A stretch of 64,000 nucleotides of DNA from Gracilaria gracilis. Taxonomy: Eukaryota; Rhodophyta; Florideophyceae; Gracilariales; Gracilariaceae. Both the position numbers and the translations under genes were made by a program. Of the stretch, positions 34,703 through 45,782 are shown one piece after another. Position 1 is the stretch's first letter. Each line of letters starts with the position of its first letter. The stretch is taken from assembly GCA_030374805.1 (NCBI GenBank), contig JARGSG010000012.1, positions 310,001 through 374,000 of the forward strand, in the 5' to 3' direction. The notes under the pieces are model-generated. The model saw nothing but the letters and a program-made list of their open reading frames with translations, did no database searches and had not been told where the DNA came from.

Positions 34703-35116
34703 TCACTCGTCCATCTCAAAGGTGGCCTCGGCCACGACGGCGGCGTGGGCGTGGGCGTGGGCGTGGGCGGCGTCGGCAAGCGGCGCGTGTTGCACCACGG
34801 CGTCAAACAGGCCGGGCGCCACGCGCGTGGCGCGCACAACGAGCAGCAGCCCGCGGCGCGGCGCGATCGCGCGCCGAAAACGCGCCACGCGCACGCGGCG
34901 TAGCGCGCGCAGCGACAGCGCGCCACGCGGCGTGTGCGCGCGCGCCGCCAGCTCGGCCATGGCGCGCAGCAGCGTGACGGCGGGCAGCAGCGCGCGCTGC
35001 GGGAAGTGGCCGCGCACGTCGGGCAGATGCGCCAAGTCTGCGCGCAGCGCCGCCGTGGCGGTGGCGCCGCGCACGCGCACGCCGTGCAGCAGCGCGCGCG
35101 CCGCCGACGTGCACAT
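34703..35116 (-). CDS. Hotdog-fold protein, FabZ/ApeI-like dehydratase or thioesterase
   Basis: 137 residues from the ATG at 35116. It shows the hotdog signature: a strand then RGHFPQRALLPAVTLLRAMAELA, then VRVARFRRAIAPRRGLLLVV and a final strand VVAEATFEMDE. This is the pattern of 3-hydroxyacyl-ACP dehydratases (FabZ/FabA/ApeI). The catalytic His equivalent is His37. The position that is Glu in FabZ appears to be Arg51, so activity may differ or be lost. A copia element is inserted 20 bp upstream of this ATG, and any upstream exon or promoter would now be 6.3 kb away. In the reconstructed pre-insertion flank the frame is open but shows no closer ATG. The hotdog fold is a good call; the substrate is unknown. 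Confidence 0.65.
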   Translation of the reverse strand: MCTSAARALLHGVRVRGATATAALRADLAHLPDVRGHFPQRALLPAVTLLRAMAELAARAHTPRGALSLRALRRVRVARFRRAIAPRRGLLLVVRATRVAPGLFDAVVQHAPLADAAHAHAHAHAAVVAEATFEMDE

Positions 35117-35131
35117 GGCGGACGCGCTGGA

Positions 35132-35136
35132 GGTGC
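35132..35136. repeat. Target-site duplication GGTGC (left copy)
   Basis: Matches 41473-41477 exactly and flanks the copia element. Confidence 0.9.
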
Positions 35137-35442
35137 TGATGGTCTACTTTTGGGTCAAACTGGCTGCATAACGCAGGTGGGATGCGGTTGGTGAGAGTTG
35201 GAAGAGTAGTGAATAGACTGAAAACTTTAAAACATGATGGTAGACTTTACTGATGGGGGCGACTCACAGCTGGCTATTTAAGGTGTCCTTGGACCGATTC
35301 CCGGTCGTGGGGATATCGGTAAGGTCCTCTGCGGTTATCGCAGATGGGCACCAGGGCCCTAGTATCGCCTGCGGCGATAAGCGTGGTCGATATGCGATAG
35401 ACGAGGTTATCGCTCAGGCTCGCGTTCGCTCGCTGAGCATCA
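35137..35442 (-). repeat. Copia 3' LTR
   Basis: 306 bp. The end of the pol region runs through the purine-rich tract and closes at the LTR edge. In coding orientation it holds a TTAAATAG TATA-like motif and several CGATA/TATCG palindromic pairs around 35310-35415. Confidence 0.93.
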
Positions 35443-35468
35443 CTCGCTCTCTTTCTTTTCGCTTTCTC
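35443..35468 (-). other. Copia polypurine tract
   Basis: On the minus strand this is an almost pure purine run just upstream of the 3' LTR, the expected plus-strand primer site. It overlaps the end of the pol reading frame. Confidence 0.7.
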
Positions 35469-38400
35469 TAGCGGAACGCGAAAAGACGCTTCCCTTCGAG
35501 CGTATGATCCACTGTTGAACAGGATGGTCGACGCGCGCGGTGCGGAGTAGTTTGTCGAGGGCGTTGCACGGTTTCGTTTTCGTCAGTGCATCGGCAGGAT
35601 TGTCCTTCTTGCTGATGTGTCCAATGTCCGAAATCTCTTCGCGCTGATACGCTTCACGTGCTGCAGTGAGGTCTATCATGAGTCGCTTCTCGCGTGTGTA
35701 AGACGACTTCGTGATGGTGTCAAAGATAGACTGGCTGTCGGTCAGCAGACACATGCGAATGGGGCGGTTTAGGCATGCTTCCAAGTCCTTCTTGATCACA
35801 AAAGCTGTATCGAAGGCATCAGCGAAGGCATAAATTTCAGCGCCGAGAATAGAGCGTACGACACGCTTGCTCTTGTAGCTTCGGTAATTGAGGATGCTAC
35901 AACGTCCGGAGGAATCACAGAGTGTGATTATGTAACCCAGTTGAGAGGATAGGTCCGCATTGTTCGCGAAAGAGCCGTCGGAGTAGACTCGAATGTAGAC
36001 ACTTGCTGCGTCCAGGTGATAGTGTTTGATAGACACTTCGCTGTTTTTCTGCAAATGTTGAACAATTCCATTGAGAGCCTTCACATGAGTTGCATCGAAC
36101 TGGCCTTCCGTTACTTGTGCCAGTTGCGCACTGCGACAGGCGGCATCAGGGCGGGTATAGACGATCCAGTTGATCTTCATTAGCATTGACTTGAAGTCAC
36201 TGAAGGAGGCAGAGGGGTTGATGGTTCGCAGTCGCTGGATTTGGGGACGTTGGTGCAGCTCGATGTAGTTGGGCTTGGTGTCGATGTGTATTCCCGCGTA
36301 GGAAAACGAGTCGTGTTGCTTCGGTTTGGAGTCAAATTGTTGCGTTGTGGTGTCCGTTAATGCTTCGAATTCCTTAGTGCCAGACTGGAGGCAGTCATCC
36401 ACATACGTGCCCATTAGTCCTTGTAGAACGCCGTTGGTGTCGCGTTTGAAAAATAGTGCATGGTCGGAGAAGGATTTGGTCATCTTCAGGTCGTGAAGGG
36501 TATGGTCGGTGAGTGTGTGGTACCAGTAGTCGCCGGCTTCGGTGAGTCCATAAAGGGTTCGGTGAAGCTTGAGTAGTGAGTCGGCCGGGAGGTTCAGTTC
36601 TGGAGGTGGGCGGAGATAGACACGGCGTTGAATCTTCTCGCGGGCTTGCAAGTATGCGAGAGTTATGTCACGTAGCCATACTCGTAGGCGTAGTGTGCTG
36701 GCGACAGCAGTAATGATACGGATGTTCTGAAGCCGAAGGGCGCGGGAGTCGTGAACGATAGAACCTTTCTCGCGGTCGGAGTAGCCTTGGGCAATTAGGC
36801 GGGCCTTGTATGTCGGGGAGTTGGTTTCGATATTCTTGATGGTAAATACCCAGCGAGAGCCGATGATGTTTGGTGCTTCACCATGTTGCCTGCATTCGGA
36901 GATTGCGTCAGCACGGGAAATGACAGTGTACACCTTGCGGTCTGCTAAACCTTGAAGTTCAGATTGTCGTGCGGGGACGAATTGGGGTAAGTCGCGGCGG
37001 GGATCGTTGGGAGCGAGTATGTCGGTGACAAGGATGGAGGGTGGTTGGTGCGGTTCAGCGGGTTCGGGTGTGGTGAAGGCGTCAAACTGTGCCTTGAATC
37101 TCTTGACGATGGTTGCATCAGAAGATAGGTCGGAAGGTATGCACTGGGATATGGAGAATTGCTGTACTCCAGATGGTGTACGAACGTGCAGTTGCTTGTT
37201 ATCAATAAAGACAACCTTATAGGGACCAAGGAAAGTTTTGTGCTTCTCCCTGTAAACGCGTACCCAGGAACCGGCTGTGAACTTGAATTGTGCTGCAGGA
37301 GGCACGCGCGCACGAAGAGCTTCGAGTACTCTTAGTTTAGCCACGAGGGTTGCATACTCGGTCCTTGCAGATTCTAGTGCTTGTAGACGAATCTTCTGAT
37401 CCCGATGGTTGGAATGCGATGGGGAGAGACGAGGTAGTGTTCCAAAAACAAGCAGAGATGGTACAAGTCCTTCTGGTCCCAGAGTGTCATTGATGGCTTT
37501 AACAGCCAGACGTAAGCGAACATCGCGAGGCATTTTTGGGTAATTAACAGTAACCTTGTTATATACCTTGCGCAACGGTGCATGATAGCGCTCTCCTAGA
37601 CCGAGGCTGTTGTGGCTTTCTACACCAGAGGTGATGAGAGCTATGCCAAGTGACTCCGTCAGTTGGGTCCAAGCCTTGGAAGTGAAGATGCTTCCTTGAT
37701 CCACGCGTTGATTGTTAGGGGCTCCAGTGTAGACAGTTAACCAAGCGGTGAGGAAGGAGTTCCAAACTGTATCTGCAGATTCGCCGGGAAGGAACGTAGC
37801 ATTTGAAAATCCGGTTTCGAGGTCGACGATGTGAAGAACTGGGAACTTAGTTCCATTGTCATGGAGGTACATTAAGTCGAGGGATATGCTGTTGTTGAAG
37901 GTGATTTGTTCGGGGGGAATAGAGACGCGGAATCGGAGCGGTTTTGTGCGCAGTGTTTGACAAGTGGTGCAAGCTTTTGAGAGTTGGTCCAACAGTCGTC
38001 GTGTTTGCGAGTCAGTAACACGGAGTGAGGCGCGTTTGAGAAGGTTGAGTAGCTTAGACGTCGATGGATGATAGAAGTTCAGGTGTAGGCGGCGGAGTTC
38101 CTTCTCGGTGTACGGACTGTAGGAGGTGTGGAGAATGGAGGAAGGGTGATCGATGTCCCATTCGATGAAGAGATGGCCATTTTTCTTGGTGAGCTTAATG
38201 GTCCAGTCTGCATATCCGCACGTCAGGAGTCGCAGTTTCATATCTAGGATGAAGTGGTTGGTTTCGCCTATATCCAGGCCAAGAAGCAGCGGGATGGTGG
38301 CGTTCACAACATCAATGGAGAGTGCCATGTTCGTGCCGTCGGGTAATGGTATGTTGATGTTGGTGGTACCCATCGAAGGGAGGATGGTGTTGGCGAATTT

Positions 38401-38898
38401 GAAGTGTTCGGCCGAGAATTCGAAGGCATCGTGCAGGGGCGGACGGTGGTTGGACATTGAAAAAAAGAGACGGGCTTGCGGTAAGCCGATAACTGACTTG
38501 CTGGCTCCAGAGTCAAGACAAGCACCAAGAAAAGAAGGGATGGAGGTGCTGTGGATGTTGGATGTGAAATTCTGAGACCAAAAAGAGGTGGGTTTGGGTA
38601 CAGTTATCACGCCAGGGCGGGTGCCGGTGGGTATCGGTGCGCAAAGAGGGAGTGACGGGGGGCGGGTACTGGCGATTATTACATTCCTTTGATCCGAGAC
38701 TGAGAGCGAGGAGAGATTTGGATCGTGCTGTACGGGCGGGAGAGGGTTGGAGAGTACGGGTGGAGGAGAGTCTGTGGAGGGAACGTGCTTGAGAGGGGCA
38801 CATTGGGAAGTCGCAAGCCAAATGTTGTTAACATTTGGGGGATCAGGGGGGCAAATTCGCCTGTTGGCGGAGACGAGTTGGCGGGTCTTGTCTCCCAT
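35443..38898 (-). mobile_element. Copia pol region (fossil element)
   Basis: About 1,150 codons. Aspartic protease (LDSGAS motif), GAG-pre-integrase HHCC zinc part with CTTCQ, integrase core, reverse transcriptase with YVDD box, and RNase H ending with the KKDNPADALTK block typical of copia. It opens within a base or two of the end of the gag region, in another frame. Confidence 0.93.
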
Positions 38899-41128
38899 TA
38901 AAAAGGCTGCTGGGAAATGTCGGTCTCGTCGGGTTTCGTCGTTGTGTGCAAGACAGAAGAAGACTTCAGAAAGTGAGTGACCTTTGGAGCGTCGTCTGCA
39001 GTCGGATTGTCTTGATCATTGGTGTGCGATTCATCTTCGTTGTCTGAGGAGCGCGGGCTGTCATCCAACATTTGAACGGCGTTGTGGAGTACTTCTTCGG
39101 TGATACCACCAGTGCAGTCTGTCAGGGCTGCTTGCAGAATAGACGCAACGCGATCTTGATTTTCGCCATTATCTGCACCTTCAGGGTTGGAGTCGTTTAG
39201 CTCAGTGAACAAGTTGCGATGAAGGTTGCGGCCGTGGCGGTAATGTGGACAGTCCCGCTTGAAATGGCCCTTTTGCTTGCAATAGTGGCAGCGATCGTTC
39301 GGCTTGTGGCGGTGTTGTTGGTGACGGTGGTTCGAGCGTTGGTACGAGGACTTCGAACGAAAACGGTTGTTAAAGGGACGACCGTAGCGAGGGTTAGTAT
39401 AGTTGACGGATGATGGTTTGTCAACGTTACCGAACGCTGCTCGCTCGTTGCCAGCATTCTTCTGGTTCGTGCAGAAACGCTGTGAACAGTCGGCGAGTGC
39501 CATGACCAGGTCCTGGTACGTAGGGTAGGTGGACGTGGGCCGTTGTATTTCAATTGCACACCAATCTTGGCCTTCGACAGCAGAGATTAAAAGTTCTCGT
39601 TTGAAATGTTCGCCTTGGAATCCCTTGGGGATACGGGAGAAGTTGGCCTGAATGTCAGCGGTAAGCTTGCCAAAAGCATCATTAATTGAAGTAGTTCCGT
39701 CCAAGAAATCGGATAGGCGCAGCTTCTGCAGGTAGCTGAGAATTCGACGCTGTGTGGCAGCATTGTCGAAACGGAGAGCCATCATCGACTTGGCTTGTCC
39801 GTAGTCGCGCACAACGGGGCGTACTTCCTGATCGTAGTAGTCTCTAGCTTCATCCTCCAGGATGAACGGCAGCAGTAGGAGAGCTTCGGAACTGGTTAGA
39901 CTAAATACGTCAATGACGTATTGCTCATAGTCGCGCACAGTGTGGGGCCAGGAGTCCTTGATGGTGCCCTTGAAGCGTTTATCCTTAAACTGGGTTGACG
40001 CTTGCGTAGAGGCCTTCTGGATTGTGATGGCGCGGGAGGAAGACGGGTCATTGTAGTGAGACGTGTCACGAACTGCAGAGTGGTTGTTGACAGCGTCTAC
40101 AGCATGTGTCGGCTGCATTGGCTGCGGGTGGGGGGGTGGTTGAGTTTCGGTTTGGAAGTGATGAGTCGCCGGGGGAGGGGGTTGGGCGATTGCGAGTTGA
40201 ACGGCATTTGCGGCGGGAGGGGGTGGTTCGGAGATGGCGGGCGGTTGTGTGAGTGGAGGAGGTTGGGCAATTGGGGGGTTTTGGGAGGCTTGAAGAGCTT
40301 CACGACCTTCAGTGGCCATGGTGTTGAGGATTCTCCTGAACTCGGCGGCATCGGAGGTTTGTCGTTCTTGAAAACGGTTCAGAACATCGTTCATGCTGTT
40401 GACAACAGCACTCAACGTAGAGCCACGAGGGGATTGTGCGGCTTCAGGCGAGGAGGTGACGGCAGGGACGGTGGTTGCTGGTGCATTCTGAGGCGTGAGT
40501 AGCTGGTATGGGATAGTATCCGGGTCACTTGAAACGTTTGGTTGTGTCAGAAGAGCAGGAGCGGGCTGAATATTAGCATCGGTAGGATCGGGATCGTTGG
40601 TTTCATGCCAAGGATGGAGTTCCTTTAACATCACATGTCTGAATACGGTGTTGAAGGAATCGTCATCGAATCCAGTAAAAATCGCGTGAGCAACGCGAAG
40701 TGTTGGGCTCTTGTAGATGTGATTACCAGGGACGTGAAAACCAAAAGCACGGAGCTTGTTCTCGAGGGCGCGGTTGCAGTTGAAGTTGCTGGTAATACTC
40801 GGTGCGCAAAGGAGAAGGGGGGGTCGAGGTCAGAACGTACTTGAGCAATGAATTGATCCGCGGAGGGATTGTTGCGAAGTGCTTCGCGAATTATTGCGGC
40901 AAAGACGCGCTGGTGAGTCGTGGAGAGTCGGGCACGCGGAAGGAAGTCATATAGACCTGACGGGCGGATGGGACTCGAGGCTTCATGAAGCGTGATACTT
41001 TGGATAGTATCAGCGACGGTGGCTTCGGTGGGGTCGGTAGGAACGGGAGCGGTGGTCTGGGGGATCTGCTCGGGGTTGGAGGGTCCTGCTTGATCGGGAG
41101 TCGGAGAGGCGGGTTGGTTGGGATCCAT
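38898..41128 (-). mobile_element. Copia gag region (fossil element)
   Basis: Gag-like region with a Pro/Gln/Thr-rich N-terminal half, a capsid-like central part and a CCHC zinc knuckle (CHYCKQKGHFKRDC) about 170 codons before its end. Confidence 0.85.
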
Positions 41129-41166
41129 GATGGATGTCAAATTTGGTCCAAAAGAGGTCAATCGAT

Positions 41167-41472
41167 TGATGGTCTACTTTTGGGTCAAACTGGCTGCATA
41201 ACGCAGGTGGGATGCGGTTGGTGAGAGTTGGAAGAGTAGTGAATAGACTGAAAACTTTAAAACATGATGGTAGACTTTACTGATGGGGGCGACTCACAGC
41301 TGGCTATTTAAGGTGTCCTTGGACCGATTCCCGGTCGTGGGGATATCGGTAAGGTCCTCTGCGGTTATCGCAGATGGGCACCAGGGCCCTAGTATCGCCT
41401 GCGGCGATAAGCGTGGTCGATATGCGATAGACGAGGTTATCGCTCAGGCTCGCGTTCGCTCGCTGAGCATCA
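41167..41472 (-). repeat. Copia 5' LTR
   Basis: 306 bp, no difference from the 3' LTR found by eye. Followed by the right copy of GGTGC. Confidence 0.93.
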
Positions 41473-41477
41473 GGTGC
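41473..41477. repeat. Target-site duplication GGTGC (right copy)
   Basis: Exact repeat of 35132-35136. Confidence 0.9.
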
Positions 41478-41547
41478 TGATGGTGGTGGTGCGGCGGCGC
41501 GCGGTCAGGCATTGATCATGTGATTGTGCCTTCGCGAGATGCACCAC

Positions 41548-41657
41548 ACGTGGCACGCGTGGCACGGCATCTAACACGATCGCACGTGGCAGCCGTGGCT
41601 ATACGTGGCACGCGTGGCATGGCATCTAACACAATCGTACGTGGCAGCCGTGGCTAT
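41548..41657. repeat. 55-bp tandem duplication
   Basis: Two adjacent copies of a 55-bp unit beginning ACGTGGCACGCGTGGCA, differing at about three positions. Confidence 0.8.
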
Positions 41658-41795
41658 ACGCAAGCAGCGCCACGTCACGTGTGCGCGCAACGCACAGCGC
41701 GGTGGGTGGCTGGTCGCCAACGGCGCGCCACCACACACACCCAACGCACGCGTGCGCGTTCCTCTTCCCGGGGAGGGAAAGCTCCGAGAGAGATT

Positions 41796-41860
41796 ATGGG
41801 GAGGGAGAGAGAGATGAGATATGGGGAGGGAGAGAGAGATATGGGGAGGGAGAGAGAGAT
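41796..41860. repeat. Purine-rich minisatellite
   Basis: Three units of ATGGGGAGGGAGAGAGAG plus a 2-7 base tail. Confidence 0.8.
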
Positions 41861-41936
41861 AAAATACATATGGGGAGCGACAGAGGGACGAAGACCACAA
41901 CAACAAAAGAGAACAGTACAATACAAGTTGCTAAAT

Positions 41937-43028
41937 CTACGCGTCACTGTCGCAGTCGCAGTCGCAGTCGCTGTCGCTGTCGCTGTCGCCGTCGCCGTCG
42001 ACGTGGGGCGCATCCAGCGCAGCAGTCATGTACAGCCGCCGCAGCGCCAGCAGCTCGGCCCTGAAGCGCGCCGCACACGGCTCACACGCCCTCATATGCG
42101 CCAGTTCAGCCTCCCAGCGACGCAGCTGCGTCCAAAAGCCGTCGTTCGGCGCGGCGCAGCTACGCGCCGCGCTGACGAGCGCCCACGCGTCGGCGAGGCG
42201 ATAGCCCTGCCACAGCAAGAACGCCAGCACACACGCCACGCTGCGACTCACGCCGGCCACGCAGTGCAGCAGCAGCACGCCGTGCGCCGCCTTGACGTGC
42301 GTGAGCAGCGCCACCACGCGCGCAAAGTGCTGCCGGATATCGTAGTCGGCGCGGTCGTGCATGTGCAGCGCGTGCCAGTGCACGCCGAGCGAGGCGGCTT
42401 CGGCTGACGCGCCGCCTGCGCGCGCGTGCTCGTGGCTCACGCACAGCACGTGCGACACGCGCTTGGCGCGCAGAAAGGGCGCGGACGCAAAGCGCGCCGA
42501 CCCCACGTACAGCCACGGCAGCACCTGCGCGGGCGGCAGCAACGCGGCGCCAAAGTGCGCGCGCACGCCAGCAGCCAGTCGGCGGCGGCCGGCGGCGCCA
42601 AGCACGCGCACCACGCGCTGCAACGCGGCGCGGTCGAGGCGCGTGACGGCGTCGGCGTCCAGCGCCGCCGCGGCGGGCAGCCCGCCTGCCAGCAGCGCCA
42701 GCGCAAAGCCGGTGGGACGCTGCTCTGCCAGCCGCAGCAGCGCGCACAGCGCGCGCGTGGTGGGGCGCAGCGGCTGCGGCAGACGGTCGCTGCCGCTGTC
42801 GTACACGATCACGATGCGCGACGGGATGTGAGGCGGCGCGTGCTGTAGCGCGCCGCGCAGCCGCTCCAGCTCGTACAGCGCCGGCGTGCGCGCGTCCAGC
42901 AGCACGGCTGGCGGCGAGGCGCGCGCCAGCGCCAGCGCTACGGCGGGCGCCACGCTGAGCACGCTGGACGGTGCGGATGTGGGCGGCGGCGCAACGGCCG
43001 TGGCGGCGGCGGCCGAGGCAGCCGTCAT
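41937..43028 (-). CDS. Dual-specificity phosphatase with N-terminal rhodanese-like domain
   Basis: Removes phosphate from Tyr and Ser/Thr of protein substrates, in known relatives MAP kinases. 363 residues from the ATG at 43028. Rhodanese-like region covers about 20-130 (AVLLDARTPALYELERLRGALQ). The DSP domain covers about 165-320: VLPWLYVGSARFAS start, general-acid Asp in the HMHDRADYD block, and the HCx5R loop HCVAGVSRS with catalytic Cys near 256. Rhodanese plus DSP is the architecture of MAP kinase phosphatases, but the kinase-interaction motif is not obvious. The C-terminus is a Asp/Ser/Cys dipeptide run encoded by a hexanucleotide-like repeat (about 41940-42000). Divergent from the neighbouring gene by 343 bp. 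Single exon. Confidence 0.88.
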   Translation of the reverse strand: MTAASAAAATAVAPPPTSAPSSVLSVAPAVALALARASPPAVLLDARTPALYELERLRGALQHAPPHIPSRIVIVYDSGSDRLPQPLRPTTRALCALLRLAEQRPTGFALALLAGGLPAAAALDADAVTRLDRAALQRVVRVLGAAGRRRLAAGVRAHFGAALLPPAQVLPWLYVGSARFASAPFLRAKRVSHVLCVSHEHARAGGASAEAASLGVHWHALHMHDRADYDIRQHFARVVALLTHVKAAHGVLLLHCVAGVSRSVACVLAFLLWQGYRLADAWALVSAARSCAAPNDGFWTQLRRWEAELAHMRACEPCAARFRAELLALRRLYMTAALDAPHVDGDGDSDSDSDCDCDCDSDA

Positions 43029-43059
43029 GACGATTTGATACACAGGCGGCGGCGGCGGC

Positions 43060-43092
<33 letters not shown>

Positions 43093-43371
43093 CGGAGGAT
43101 GACGACGAAGAAGAAGATGGAGCGGCGTGAGAAGATGGAGCGGCGTGGCGGGCGCTGCGTGGTCGCATGATGCGCATGCGCATGGATGCGGCAGCTGCAG
43201 CCGAGAGACACATGGAAGCTGCGCGTGAGGTGTAATATGAGGCGCACGCACACGCGTCCACGCCGCCGCGCTGTCGCCGCCGCCAGCGCCAGCGCCGTGG
43301 ACGACGACACCCATTCTCGACGGCGAACAGCGCGCACGACGCGGAGGCGACGGCGCGCGCATCGCGCATCA
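43029..43371. promoter_or_regulatory. Putative bidirectional promoter, phosphatase / Ala-rich protein
   Basis: 343 bp between divergent start codons. Includes a GCA/CAG triplet run near 43060-43090 next to the phosphatase start. No factor site assigned. Confidence 0.4.
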
Positions 43372-44125
43372 ATGGCGCCGACGACGACGACGCTACGCGC
43401 CGCGCTGCGCGCAGTGGACGCGCACGCGACGGGCGGCAGCACCGCCGCCGGCGGCAGCGCGCGGCTGCCGACGTTACCGCGCGCCACGCCGCTGGCGCTG
43501 CGGCTGCACGTGGCGCGCGCGCAGCTGGTGCAGCAACACAACGCCGCGCTGCAGCTTGCGCAGCGGCGGCCGCGCCCGCAGCAGCAGCGGCCGCGGCCGC
43601 ACGACGGCGGCGCAGCCGGTGCGATACTGACGCGCGCGCTACGCGCCGCCACGGCGGCCATGCCGCTATGCGCCGCGCCGCCGCGCGCCAGCGTGCAGCA
43701 GCTGGCGGCGCTGGCGGCCGCGCACGCGCCCGCCACGCTACCGGCCGCGCCACTGCGCGAGCTGCGCGCGGTGGCGGCGGCCGGCGCCGCGTGCATCGAG
43801 CTGCAGCTCGCACTTCTCTTGGCGCCGCAGCAGCAGCCGCCACCGCTGCAGCAGCAGCAGCAGGCGCAGCGCGTGAGCGACGCGCTGGCGTTGGCGTACG
43901 AGCTGCGGCGGCTGCAGACGGCGGGCGATGCGCGCGGCGACGAGCGAGCGCGCGGCGGCGGCGGCGCGTTGGTGCGCGTGCGCTACCTTCACGCGCTGCA
44001 CGCAGCCGCGCAGCGCGACGTGCGGCGCGCGCGATCCGCGCTGCTGCTTGCGGACGGCGGCGAGCGCGAAGAGCAGATGCAGCACGCGCCCAGCAAGTAT
44101 CTGCTGGCGCTGCTTCCGTTGCTGA

Positions 44126-44157
<32 letters not shown>

Positions 44158-45153
44158 CAGCACGACGAGTCGCAGCAGCCGCAGCTGCGGGAGAGCGAGC
44201 GACTGCTGCGGCAGCTGGGCGCGCAGTCATACCGCAACAGCGACTGTCTGGCGCTGCTTGCGCGAGTGGCGGCGCGCCGCGCCGATTATCGCCACGCCGT
44301 GCTGCAGTGGCACGCCGTGCTGGCGCGTCAGCCAAGCCGCCGCGCCGCGCTGTACTCGGCCGCCGCCGCCTTCAACCGCCTGTGCGCCTTTGACGAGGAG
44401 CAGCGCACTCTCGCCGTGCTGCTCGCGCTCCCCGTCCAGCCGCCGCCCGCGTCACGACCGCCGGCCGCCGTGCAGCTGGCGCCGCGCCAGCTGTGCATGC
44501 GCCGCGCGGCCGAACAGCGCGTACGCGCGACGGTTGGCGCGGGACGCCTCGCGCTCGCCGCGTCGCTGTGCGACGCGCACGCGGGGCCGCTGCCGCCCGC
44601 GGAGCGCATGTTCGTGCGCGTTTCGCTGGGCGACGTGCGCGGCGCGCTGGCGTTGGAGGCGCGCGGCGTGCAGGACGCGCGCGCACGCGCGCGGCTGCTG
44701 GCGGCGTGGAGCGCGGCCGAGGCGCACGTGCGTCGCAACGACGCGCCGCTCGCCAACGCGCGTCTGCGCGACGCGGCGCGGCTGGTGGTGGCGGCGCGGC
44801 GAGGCGCAGCGCCGCTGTGCGACGACGTTGCGTGGCGCGCCGCGCTGTTTGCAAACCGCGCCGTGGTGCACGCGCGCCTTGGCGCGCTCGCCGTCGCAGA
44901 CCACGAGCTGGCCGCCGCGCTTGCGGCGGCTGCGAAGCTCGCCGCGCCGCCGGACGCCGCGCCGGCCCCCGTGCGCGAGTGGGCGCGCCAGCGACGGCTG
45001 GCGGCGGCGTTTTCGCGCGCCGCGCTGCTGCTGTGGCGCGGCGACGGCCGCGATGCCCACAGCTTCTGGCGCGCGTTTTGCGCCACGCTGCCCGTCGAGC
45101 GGCTGGGCCTGGGCGACGGCGACGGCGACGGCGACGGACGAGATGACCACGAC

Positions 45154-45186
<33 letters not shown>

Positions 45187-45291
45187 AGAGATAACTACGG
45201 TGGTGGCGGAAGAGATGACGATGACGGTGGTGGCAGAGATAACTACGGTGGTGGCGGAAGAGATGACGATGACGATGACGACGACGGCGGC

Positions 45292-45322
<31 letters not shown>

Positions 45323-45432
45323 GCGGCGGCAGCGGCGGCGGCGAGCTTGTGCGCGACGTGAGTGCGCGCGCGCGGCGTACTCTCACTGCCGCGCTGGCGC
45401 ACGTGGAATACGGTGGCCACGTGCGCGTGTAA
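43372..45432 (+). CDS. Ala/Arg-rich protein with TPR-like helices, function unknown
   Basis: 686 residues from the ATG at 43372 (open frame extends upstream to 43186). Composition is dominated by Ala, Arg, Leu and Gln. Helical pairs resembling tetratricopeptide repeats occur at about 300-345 (HAVLQWHAVLARQPSRRAAL) and about 495-530 (FANRAVVHARLGALAVADHEL), so a helical-repeat scaffold is likely. Runs of Gln (about 155) and Gly (about 255) interrupt it. The tail from about 575 is Gly/Asp/Arg/Asn/Tyr-rich, built from a 48-bp tandem repeat, before a short ordered end. Not recognised as a named family. It is followed 82 bp later by the coiled-coil gene on the same strand. The long frame on the opposite strand is a GC-rich shadow. 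Confidence 0.68.
45178..45273 (+). repeat. 48-bp tandem repeat coding a Gly/Asp-rich tail
   Basis: Two nearly identical 48-bp units encoding GGGRDNYGGGGRDDD, flanked by GGTGGC and GATGAC triplet-type runs. Confidence 0.8.
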
Positions 45433-45514
45433 GGCGCACGCGCACGCGCGCGCGCGCGCTTGTTGACTGCTCGCGCGCAGCCGTCGCTGCCGCGCGTCAG
45501 CCGCACCCGCCGCC

Positions 45515-45746
45515 ATGGGCTCGCCGTCGTCTTCGCCGTCACCGCCGCCGCTGCCGCCGCCGCCTCCGCCGCCGTCGCGCGCGCGCGCCGCCGCCGCCGC
45601 CGCCGCCGTCAGCGACGCCAGCGCCATCCGCACCAAGCGCGTGCTGCAGGCCGCCGCCACTGCGCGCCGCGACGTCTCGTCCTTTGTCAGCAGCTTTTCG
45701 GCGCCCAAGCCGCCGCGCGCGCCGCCCAATGCCGCCGCCGCTGCTT

Positions 45747-45782
<36 letters not shown>

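Larger units (their letters stand above)
35137..41472 (-). mobile_element. Ty1/copia LTR retrotransposon
   Basis: 6,336-bp element on the minus strand with 306-bp LTRs that look identical base for base, TG...CA ends and a GGTGC target duplication. Parts in order: gag with zinc knuckle, protease, integrase, reverse transcriptase, RNase H, which is the copia order. It looks close to whole, with about one apparent break. Identical LTRs mean a very recent insertion. Red algae are known to carry copia lineages (for example GalEa-like), but membership would need a tree. Confidence 0.95.
41478..41936. other. Intergenic, repeat-bearing
   Basis: 459 bp between the copia insertion and the phosphatase stop codon. 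It contains the 55-bp tandem duplication (41548-41657) and a GGGGAGGGAGAGAG purine repeat (41796-41860). No gene seen. Confidence 0.6.

Noticed and set aside
43025-44335. Long minus-strand Arg/Ala frame opposite the Ala-rich protein
   Set aside because: No ordered segments or domains; GC-rich shadow.
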